Assembly: GCA_937894495.1 (NCBI GenBank)
Contig: CALCRR010000431.1
Span: 1 to 5,825, forward strand
From: an uncultured Ruminococcus sp.
Lineage (GTDB): Bacteria; Bacillota; Clostridia; Oscillospirales; Ruminococcaceae
Length of the DNA stretch: 5,825 bases
Direction: 5' to 3'
Position 1 is the first letter of the stretch. Each line of letters starts with the position of its first letter. Of the stretch, positions 1 to 5,568 are shown piece by piece. A model generated the notes under the pieces. It was not told where the DNA came from. It made no database searches and saw nothing but the letters and a program-made list of their open reading frames with translations. The translations under genes and the position numbers were made by a program.

Positions 1-188
1 GTATAATAAAATAATTTTATTTTTATTTAATTAATCATCTTCTTAACTTTTATTTCAGAGGTATAATATAATATTACATATTATATATTTATTTGTTTTT
101 TTTAATATTAAAAAAATATATATAAAATAAGCTTTATTACAAGCTTTATTACTCTATATATAAACTTAAAATATAATGTGAATATTTT
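1..188. other. AT-rich 3' flank of the RasGAP/VPS9 gene, no gene seen
   Basis: This stretch is almost entirely A and T and every frame is broken by stops, so I see no coding region. It lies downstream of the minus-strand gene that ends at 189 and probably holds its 3' untranslated region and polyadenylation site. A pyrimidine-rich run ending in CAG (about 44-58, plus strand) resembles a eukaryotic splice acceptor, but no open frame follows it. No telomeric repeat is visible at the left edge. Confidence 0.5.
129..152 (-). repeat. Perfect 12-bp tandem duplication carrying two AATAAA hexamers
   Basis: The unit AAGCTTTATTAC (plus strand) occurs at 129-140 and again, without a gap, at 141-152. 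Read on the minus strand each unit contains AATAAA, so two candidate poly(A) signals lie about 40-60 nt past the TAA stop of the gene ending at 189. The position suits a eukaryotic poly(A) signal. In DNA this AT-rich the hexamer alone is weak evidence, and the exact duplication is the stronger observation. Confidence 0.6.
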
Positions 189-3100
189 TTATCCTTTTTG
201 ATTTTTTTTTTCTTCCCCAAGTAGATGTTCACAAACTAATTTTAATTCCATTAAATTTTGTCCTTCAATTTGTTCTCTTTTATCTCCAATAAATAATTCC
301 ATATATAAATAATTGGTATAAATATTTCTCGGTTGTGCTTTGACTAAAACATAAGTAAGTATTGATACTTGCGTATCAAGATCAAAGTTTTCTCCTCCAT
401 TAAAAGCACTTAAATTATTCATACATTCAAATATCGACTTTAAATTCAAAATTTTTTTTCTAATAGATTTTTCTTTTTCTATTTGCATTAAATATCCTGT
501 TAAATCAGGTAAAAAGCTTTCGAAAGCTTGTGCCTTTTTTGTTTTGATAAAAAAGCCTGGTTCTTTATCTTTTAATTTTTCAGTCATTTCAAAAATTTTT
601 TCATCTTCATCACTTATATTATGTGGGTATATTTTTTCAAATAATTTTTCCATAACAAAGTCATTTATTTTTTCGTTCATATTTAAATTTTCTTTTTCAT
701 CTGTAATATTATAATTAGTTGGTAAAGAATCTTTGATTATTTTAAAGAATCCATTTAATTGTTTAGGAACATTTAAACTTTTTAGAAATTGGAACACATT
801 TCCTTGATTAAATTTTTCACTATATTTTTTAAAATTGGGGAAATTTCTTGTAAAAGCAGAAATCGATTTACATACTCTTATTCCTTTTTCTCTCGGGGCT
901 TCTAATATATTATCGAAATATTGTAAATTTATTGCACCTTGACTTGGCTTATATATTTTAAATTCTTTTTTTTTATCATCATATTTAAAAAATATTTCTA
1001 TTTCCAAATTTTCTTTTTCCACAATATTTTGAGCGCTTTTGTTCATTTTCATATCTAATACTAAATTAATTACATTTTCATAAAAATTTTTACCTCTTGT
1101 TGCGAATTTCATTTTATCTATTAATATACTTAAATCTTCGAAATTGATACTTTTAATAGAATTATTTACCTCGTTTTGTAAATCTTTTATTATAAAGGAA
1201 TAATCGTCATTAATATATTTTTCAGGAATTTTTGTCATATAATCTATCAAAGTATCAACGTACCATTGAGATGGAAAATTCACTGTGATTAAATTATTCG
1301 ATGATTTCATTAATCTTTTCAACTCTTTTAATATACTTATTATATTATTAAGTTTATCTTCTTCAAAATCGGTTTTTACTAACATTCTATAATTGTAAAG
1401 AATTGTACATAAAAAATTCTTTATGTTTATAATTTTATTTTGAATATTTTCATCATCTGAAAGTTCGTTATTTGACGGATTAATTTCTTTTATATTAAAA
1501 AATTTTTTATCTTGTTTGATATTAATATGTTTAGAATACTCTTGATTTAAGACAATTTTATAAATTAAATAATATTTAATTAATTTTCTTCCTTTGACTT
1601 CTTTATATTCTTTAATTTCTTTTTTCCGTTTATGATAAATAGGCATTTTTACTATTTCATATTCCTGATTATTTCTACTTTTTTTTAACGCTTCTTTACA
1701 TTTTTTGCTCATTAATTTTTCAAAAGTTTTTTGCAGTGTCATTAAATTTGGATATTTATTTTCTTGTCCTTTCGGAATATCAAAAATTTTTTTTTTATTT
1801 TTATCCATAAGTTCTAATAACACATGTAATTCTTCAGCATTAAAACAAGTCGATAAATGATGTACTACTTCATCAGGGTTTTCTTTAAAAAAATCATAAT
1901 CATAATTTTCATCAAATTCATCATTAATTAATTTCTGAATGAAATTAGGCAATTCAACTTTATCAATATCTTCATAAAATTTAAATAACTCTTCGATTTT
2001 GGAAACAAAATAAGAATTAAACGGAATATAACTTTCATTTTCTTTATTATTATTTTTAAATAAATACCCAGATGAAAATTTTAAAATTATTTTTGATATT
2101 TCTTCCAAATTTTTTATAGTCTGAGTTGATATTATAAAACTATTTAGTAAAGCACCTAAAGCAGGGTTTTGAAATATTGGACTAAAAAGTTTTTCGAAAA
2201 AAAATTTTGAAATAAATGCATATTGCTGGAAAAAATTAAATGTCTTAAATTTTTTATTCACTAATGAAAATATTATTTTACAAATACATTTTATTGAATA
2301 AGGTAAAAGATATAAATTATCTACTAAATTTTTCAGTAAATCATTTATTAAATTAATAACTTTTTCAAAATTTGTAATATATTCATCTAATTCTGCTTGA
2401 TTTTGCAAATCATTAGTATTTTTCTTGTTAAATATTTCAGAGCTAAATAAATTACTATTTTTAGAAGAATCTAATAAATTTAAATGATATAAATAAAACT
2501 CCATAATTTTTTGCTTTTTGCCATCTTTGCATTCCATTATTTTTTTATTAAAATAATTCATATCCATATTAATAATATAATCTTTAAAAAAGCTAGATTC
2601 AGATAAGTAATAATTATTTCCTTGAATAGTATAACTATACTCAATATTTCTACTTTGACTTCTACTATCAACAGTATTTGGTCTTCCTTTACATTTTAAT
2701 TCAATTTTATTCAAATCGAAAATTATTTCTCTATTTGATGAATTCCTTTCTAAGTCTTTTATCGTATTTAATAATATTGCGTTAAAAAAAGTTTGAACAT
2801 CATTTTTTTTCTGAAATTGTTCTAATAACATACAACTTGATGTTTTGTTCAGAAATTCTTCTAAACATTTATAAGGGTCATTCTCGTACTTTTTTGGAAT
2901 ATTATTTATTTCTTCTTTTAGCATTATTGTTATTAAATATAATAAATTATGCTCGATATAATTTGGAGAAAGAATATTTTCATAAAAATTATGACAAAAA
3001 AAGTAAGAGAGATGTTCACTCATTTCTTTCGTATTTGCATTTAATAATAGTTTCGCCACAACTTTCGGTTGTTTCCATAATGCTTCCATAAAATGAGGAA

Positions 3101-3251
3101 GAAATACTATCATTTCTCCTAGTGCATTAGCTTCAGTTATATCATCAATTAATTCATATTTAATATTATTTTCTTCATGAGGTAATTCTGGTTCAAGTAA
3201 TCGTTTTTTTTGTTCTCGGAGAAAATTATTTGATTTATATTGAATATCCAT
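189..3251 (-). CDS. GAPVD1/RME-6-like protein: RasGAP-like domain plus C-terminal VPS9 domain (eukaryotic, probably 5'-truncated)
   Basis: This intronless frame of 1020 residues is eukaryotic in character and rich in Lys, Asn, Ile and Phe. Residues about 45-400 resemble a RasGAP fold of the IQGAP/GAPVD1 type: an LWKQPKVVAKLLL segment near 58-70, then YLITIMLKEEI, then a block near 312-390 (LLPYSIKCICKII, FFEKLFSPIFQNPALG, NLEEISKII) matching the family's IP..R/CPAI..P/NL..I.K pattern. Residues about 861-1012 read as VPS9: INDFVMEKLFEKIYP followed by SDEDEK, then LDTQVSILTYVLVKAQP and NYLYMELF. In animals this pairing defines GAPVD1/Gapex-5, which activates Rab5 on endocytic membranes. No arginine-finger Arg is evident (LLEQFQKKND, about 142-151), and the usual VPS9 Asp-Asp and Pro read Asp-Thr and Ser. 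No Shine-Dalgarno precedes the ATG, and the frame stays open upstream, so this ATG may be internal. Domain calls are from memory of the families; I am fairly sure of the VPS9 and moderately sure of the RasGAP. Confidence 0.8.
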   Translation of the reverse strand: MDIQYKSNNFLREQKKRLLEPELPHEENNIKYELIDDITEANALGEMIVFLPHFMEALWKQPKVVAKLLLNANTKEMSEHLSYFFCHNFYENILSPNYIEHNLLYLITIMLKEEINNIPKKYENDPYKCLEEFLNKTSSCMLLEQFQKKNDVQTFFNAILLNTIKDLERNSSNREIIFDLNKIELKCKGRPNTVDSRSQSRNIEYSYTIQGNNYYLSESSFFKDYIINMDMNYFNKKIMECKDGKKQKIMEFYLYHLNLLDSSKNSNLFSSEIFNKKNTNDLQNQAELDEYITNFEKVINLINDLLKNLVDNLYLLPYSIKCICKIIFSLVNKKFKTFNFFQQYAFISKFFFEKLFSPIFQNPALGALLNSFIISTQTIKNLEEISKIILKFSSGYLFKNNNKENESYIPFNSYFVSKIEELFKFYEDIDKVELPNFIQKLINDEFDENYDYDFFKENPDEVVHHLSTCFNAEELHVLLELMDKNKKKIFDIPKGQENKYPNLMTLQKTFEKLMSKKCKEALKKSRNNQEYEIVKMPIYHKRKKEIKEYKEVKGRKLIKYYLIYKIVLNQEYSKHINIKQDKKFFNIKEINPSNNELSDDENIQNKIINIKNFLCTILYNYRMLVKTDFEEDKLNNIISILKELKRLMKSSNNLITVNFPSQWYVDTLIDYMTKIPEKYINDDYSFIIKDLQNEVNNSIKSINFEDLSILIDKMKFATRGKNFYENVINLVLDMKMNKSAQNIVEKENLEIEIFFKYDDKKKEFKIYKPSQGAINLQYFDNILEAPREKGIRVCKSISAFTRNFPNFKKYSEKFNQGNVFQFLKSLNVPKQLNGFFKIIKDSLPTNYNITDEKENLNMNEKINDFVMEKLFEKIYPHNISDEDEKIFEMTEKLKDKEPGFFIKTKKAQAFESFLPDLTGYLMQIEKEKSIRKKILNLKSIFECMNNLSAFNGGENFDLDTQVSILTYVLVKAQPRNIYTNYLYMELFIGDKREQIEGQNLMELKLVCEHLLGEEKKNQKG

Positions 3252-3362
3252 ATGCTCTAAAGTAGTGTTATATAATTCTATTTTTTTCCGGTAAATATCA
3301 CCACATTCTTTATTTATTTGGTTATTTGTTTCATCTCTTGTATTAATAACTAAATTATAAAT
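3252..3362 (-). other. In-frame upstream extension of the RasGAP/VPS9 gene, cut off at the junction
   Basis: Upstream of the ATG at 3251 the same frame stays open for 37 codons until a TAA at 3363-3365. The translation (including ECGDIYRKKIELYNTTLEH just before the Met) is lysine-rich and helix-like and runs smoothly into the N-terminal segment, as if coding. Animal GAPVD1 has about 100 residues before its GAP domain, and with this extension the protein here has a similar number. A TTTAG at 3350-3354 (minus) could be a splice acceptor. I infer that the true N-terminus lies in DNA missing from this contig. Confidence 0.5.
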
Positions 3363-3400
3363 TTATAAATTTATTATTTTACATAACTCTTTTAAAGCAG
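3345..3400. other. Composition breakpoint between eukaryotic-type and bacterial-type DNA
   Basis: Left of this zone the sequence is about one fifth G+C with a eukaryotic gene; right of it the sequence rises to near-balanced composition with bacterial toxin genes. The change falls between the open N-terminal extension of the RasGAP/VPS9 gene and the C-terminus of a DUF3368 gene, and both share one frame separated by a single TAA at 3363-3365. The exact join cannot be placed because the last DUF3368 codons are themselves AT-rich. Inference: chimeric join, or a real insertion boundary. Confidence 0.6.
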
Positions 3401-3858
3401 ATTCCTTTTTTAATACCATTTGTAACAATTTCTCGCTAAGTCTTACATTTGACCTTCGTAACATGTCCATAACTTTTTCGGTTTCTTCGAGAGTAATCAA
3501 TCCCTTTTCAAATGCACCTATAAGCACACCCATACTTGCCCGACACGGGAAGCTTCATATTTTGAGCAACCTGTCTGCCCTTAGATTCATCAATAAGAAG
3601 CACATCTGCCTCATTTTGAAACGAAGCATTGCTTGTAACTTCGTCAAACACAGCCTCTGGAATCAACACCTCGCCAAACAGGTCATGTAGTAAATCCACT
3701 GTATATGTGTCTGTCACGGTCACTACGCATGATGCCGGCGTCGTCACCGAGGCAATACTAGCCGTAATCTTAGTCTTACCAGCATGAACACATTCAATAG
3801 GTACTTCTATTCCGTTCTCCCGAAGTAGAGCTTGGAGCTGATAGATATATTCCCTCAT
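3363..3858 (-). pseudogene. Broken DUF3368 (PIN-like toxin) gene: frameshift plus central deletion
   Basis: DUF3368 proteins are PIN-like putative nuclease toxins, usually around 150-170 residues and paired with a UPF0175-type antitoxin. Here the recognisable part starts near residue 45 of the 116-residue frame opening at 3858 (VVTVTDTYTVDLLHDLFGEVL, then IPEAVFDEVT) and continues with DVLLIDESKGRQVAQ and LPVSG. That frame ends at 3508, but the family's next block continues in another frame from about 3536 (SMGVLIGAFEKGLITLEETE) and stops at 3363. One extra base near 3537 explains the break. The stretch that normally carries the LDxGExEAI acidic motif, some 40-45 residues, is missing between FQNE and ADVLLIDE, and about ten residues seem lost after TDT. 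The first 44 residues (with LQALLRENGIEVP) do not look like DUF3368 and may come from another gene. The product is very unlikely to be active. Confidence 0.72.
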
Positions 3859-3877
3859 ATGTTGGATTTCTATCCAG

Positions 3878-3988
3878 TTACAGCCGGCGATGCCTGACCA
3901 CTTCGTGGAGGTCGCTGTCCATAACGATCACTTCTGCGGAGGTGATGTGCAGCCTCACCGTTTCCTCACAGAAGGCGGATTGTCCCAT
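3878..3988 (-). pseudogene. Possible C-terminal remnant of an IS21-type transposase (IstA-like)
   Basis: A 36-codon frame reads MGQSAFCEETVRLHITSAEV and ends VVRHRRL before TAA. The pattern of a beta-strand pair followed by a His-x-Arg near the end resembles the C-terminal beta region of IS21-family IstA proteins (a Y.G..V......V.V......H.R pattern), from memory. There is no Shine-Dalgarno before the ATG and a stop lies just upstream in the frame, so if this is transposase it is only a fragment. It sits between two toxin loci, a common place for insertion-sequence debris. The call could be wrong, because the segment is short. Confidence 0.3.
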
Positions 3989-4025
3989 TGACCGATTTTA
4001 ATGCTTTCTCGAGAGGTTCGACATC

Positions 4026-4049
4026 GCCTCCGGTCTAAACCAGTGAGGC
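4026..4049. repeat. Imperfect hairpin downstream of abiEii
   Basis: GCCTC at 4026-4030 pairs with GAGGC at 4045-4049, with a further GG/CC pair inside and a short loop. It lies about 35 nt past the abiEii stop, where a terminator would be expected, but neither strand has the T-run of an intrinsic terminator. It may be a weak stabilising stem or chance. The rest of 3989-4084 shows nothing else I can name. Confidence 0.3.
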
Positions 4050-4084
4050 TTGTCTTGTATTTGGTTAATTGTCTATGCAGCGTA

Positions 4085-4888
4085 TCAGATCTTTTTCAGA
4101 AAGTCGACCAATGTCTTGAATTCCCTGTCTGTGTCCCATCCGAGCCAATTTGCGCGTTCTTCGCTCTCGAATGCATTTCTAAACCTTCTGCTGTAGATAA
4201 CCCTTTGGATCCTCTGGATGATCTGCCCCATCGTGTCCTCACGCATGGTATCATCGTCAAGAATGTACACATTCATACATTCACGGAGATTATCAAGCCT
4301 TATGTGTTCTGAAAGGTAACACATATCCGGGATGTCCTTGAACCTCGTGGTGAAGATGCCAATTCTCAGCAGCGATTTCAGCTTCTCCGTAAAGATCTGC
4401 TCTTTCGAATTCATCAGGAGGCTCGCCCCGTCATCATCCATGCACACATCGAAACAGTACTCCTCCTGTTCGACTTGGATGTTCTTATGGACCCCAATGT
4501 CAAGCTTGCTTTCCAGCGAATGCTCATTATCGTCGGAGATCTTAAGGAAAATCCTCTTCCCATCATAATCCTGGTGTTCAAGTTTCTTGATTTTCCCCTT
4601 GATCTCGATCCTGATTCCTTCTATGCAATTCAGCCTCTGTATGAAAGCCCTGATAGCCTCATCATCTAGCGAATACCTTATAAAATCAAGGTCAAGATCC
4701 TGTGTTGCCCTTCGGATGTTTCCCGTTATGCTCCGCATGACCACGCCGCCCTTGATAGTGACATTGCGGTTCAGGCTGCCTTCAGCTATGCATTTCAAGA
4801 TGATGTCCTGACACACCCTTGCCTCCGCATAATCGAGTGCATACCCCTCTGACTCATATTTTGAAACCATTTCATTCAGATCTGCCAT
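4085..4888 (-). CDS. abiEii: AbiEii-family nucleotidyltransferase toxin (type IV toxin-antitoxin)
   Basis: AbiEii proteins are cytoplasmic DNA-polymerase-beta-fold nucleotidyltransferases that halt growth. Relatives such as mycobacterial MenT modify tRNA, and AbiE systems can act in phage abortive infection. From the chosen start the product has 267 residues. The family motifs are visible: KGGVVMR near 46-52 (the GG motif), RATQDLDLDF near 60-69 (R.T.D.D, metal-binding acids), KLDIG with Asp about 130, EKLKSLL near 168-174, and TTRFKDIPDM near 180-189. I chose the ATG at 4888 because GGAGG stands 7 nt upstream and the ATG shares one base with the abiEi TGA, typical of translational coupling. 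The frame could also open at 4930, 14 residues earlier, but that lies inside abiEi with no ribosome site. All motifs and the length look intact, so the toxin is probably functional. Confidence 0.88.
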   Translation of the reverse strand: MADLNEMVSKYESEGYALDYAEARVCQDIILKCIAEGSLNRNVTIKGGVVMRSITGNIRRATQDLDLDFIRYSLDDEAIRAFIQRLNCIEGIRIEIKGKIKKLEHQDYDGKRIFLKISDDNEHSLESKLDIGVHKNIQVEQEEYCFDVCMDDDGASLLMNSKEQIFTEKLKSLLRIGIFTTRFKDIPDMCYLSEHIRLDNLRECMNVYILDDDTMREDTMGQIIQRIQRVIYSRRFRNAFESEERANWLGWDTDREFKTLVDFLKKI

Positions 4889-5427
4889 CACAGTACCTCC
4901 ATTTGAATAACATCCATGATCTTTTCGCATTTTGGCGCCGCCATCGCTATGTCCTGCACCTCCTGCATATCCAACGAACCGGTCTTTTCCCGGAAACTCT
5001 GGATGAGCTCTTTATAGTAACTCAAGGGAATCTTTGACTTGTACCGTACAAGCTCAACGAGCATCCTCTCGAGGCTGTAGATTCTTATGGGGTATCCCCG
5101 ATATTCCGTTTCTTCTGCGCCCATCGGAAAAAAATCCATATCAACATAGTACTGTTTAATCTTCCTGTCCTTGATAGGCGGGGAATTCCTCTTTGTGGCA
5201 AGACTGTACTCATCGGGAATAACATCTGTCAGCCCATAGAAGTAAAAGGCACTGTCCATCGTCAAAACCGCATGTGGATAGCGGAACGTATACACCGCCA
5301 TAGGTGGCACATCCGGATCCATGGAATAGACACATTTGTCGAGCATGTACAACTGCCCGCTCTCCACCTTTTTCTTTATCTTGTAATCCGACCCGAATCT
5401 CGTGAGGGCTTCCTTTCTTGTGAACAT
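4888..5427 (-). CDS. abiEi: AbiEi-family antitoxin and transcriptional repressor
   Basis: AbiEi is the antitoxin of the AbiE type IV system: its N-terminal winged helix-turn-helix binds the operon's own promoter and its C-terminal domain counters the toxin. The 179-residue product begins MFTRKEALTRFGSDYKIKKK, a typical AbiEi recognition region, followed by a wing-like turn (GQLYMLDKCVYS, about 24-35). The family block HAVLTMDSAFYFYGLTDVIP (about 52-71) and a C-terminal segment IYSLERMLVELVRYK (about 116-130) follow. The size is close to other AbiEi proteins. It is the first gene of the operon, with its stop overlapping the abiEii start by one base, so antitoxin is made before toxin. A GGGGTG site lies 5 nt before the ATG. 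Two palindromes around the upstream promoter fit autorepression. No sign of damage. Confidence 0.87.
   Translation of the reverse strand: MFTRKEALTRFGSDYKIKKKVESGQLYMLDKCVYSMDPDVPPMAVYTFRYPHAVLTMDSAFYFYGLTDVIPDEYSLATKRNSPPIKDRKIKQYYVDMDFFPMGAEETEYRGYPIRIYSLERMLVELVRYKSKIPLSYYKELIQSFREKTGSLDMQEVQDIAMAAPKCEKIMDVIQMEVL
4896..4900 (-). promoter_or_regulatory. Ribosome binding site of abiEii, inside the end of abiEi
   Basis: GGAGG on the minus strand lies 7 nt before the ATG at 4888, within the last codons of abiEi. It decides the start in favour of 4888 over the upstream ATG at 4930, and with the TGATG overlap suggests coupled translation of toxin to antitoxin. Confidence 0.75.
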
Positions 5428-5432
5428 CTCAT

Positions 5433-5438
5433 CACCCC
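5433..5438 (-). promoter_or_regulatory. Ribosome binding site of abiEi
   Basis: GGGGTG on the minus strand stands 5 nt before the ATG at 5427. It is a partial Shine-Dalgarno match, weaker than the GGAGG of the toxin gene, but its spacing is acceptable and no competing in-frame start lies nearby. Confidence 0.5.
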
Positions 5439-5451
5439 ATTTAGAATATCG

Positions 5452-5476
5452 TAGGCAATTCTCTTTGTTTTGCCTT
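5452..5476 (-). promoter_or_regulatory. Leader-side operator palindrome of the abiE operon
   Basis: On the minus strand this 25-bp site runs AAGGCA, a 13-bp A-rich spacer, then TGCCTA, an inverted repeat with one arm mismatch. It lies downstream of the -10 element in the untranslated leader. Bound repressor here could block the polymerase. The same 13-bp-spaced design recurs at 5544-5568. AbiEi of Streptococcus agalactiae is known to bind two inverted repeats at its promoter, so this is the likely AbiEi site; binding itself is inferred. Confidence 0.65.
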
Positions 5477-5495
5477 GCATTTTTTAACCGCTTTC

Positions 5496-5524
5496 ATTAT
5501 AGCCCTTCTGATCATCAAAAGCAA
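5496..5524 (-). promoter_or_regulatory. Sigma70-type promoter of the abiE operon
   Basis: On the minus strand TTGCTT (5519-5524) and a perfect TATAAT (5496-5501) are separated by exactly 17 bp. Transcription would start near 5488, giving a leader of about 60 nt before the abiEi ATG. It is the best promoter match in the window, and its position directly upstream of the antitoxin gene supports the call. Confidence 0.8.
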
Positions 5525-5543
5525 GAAGAAATTTTGATTGTTT

Positions 5544-5568
5544 AAGGCATTTCTTTGAATTTTGCCTT
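5544..5568 (-). promoter_or_regulatory. Upstream operator palindrome of the abiE operon
   Basis: This second 25-bp site has arms AAGGCA and TGCCTT, a perfect 6-bp inverted repeat around 13 bp of A-rich sequence. It lies 19 bp upstream of the -35 element, mirroring the leader copy that lies 19 bp downstream of the -10. The centres are 92 bp apart, so a dimer on each site could bend or loop the promoter. It is probably an AbiEi site by analogy with characterised AbiE promoters. Confidence 0.65.

Noticed and set aside
44..60. Pyrimidine tract ending in CAG, like a splice acceptor on the plus strand
   Set aside because: No coding frame follows it and such tracts are frequent by chance in this composition.
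2837..3091. Plus-strand 84-codon open frame
   Set aside because: It lies wholly inside the well-supported RasGAP/VPS9 gene on the other strand, and its Leu/Tyr-rich product is what antisense of AT-rich coding DNA gives.
189..3251. Reading the long AT-rich gene as bacterial
   Set aside because: The RasGAP plus VPS9 pairing is eukaryotic, there is no ribosome binding site, and the composition differs sharply from the adjoining bacterial genes.
4889..4930. Upstream ATG at 4930 as the abiEii start
   Set aside because: It lies inside abiEi without a Shine-Dalgarno, whereas the ATG at 4888 has GGAGG at good spacing and overlaps the abiEi stop.
4001..5454. Several plus-strand open frames of 60-103 codons (for example 4001-4312 and 4587-4811)
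   Set aside because: They are antisense shadows of abiEii and abiEi, overlap one another, and have no ribosome sites or recognisable domains.
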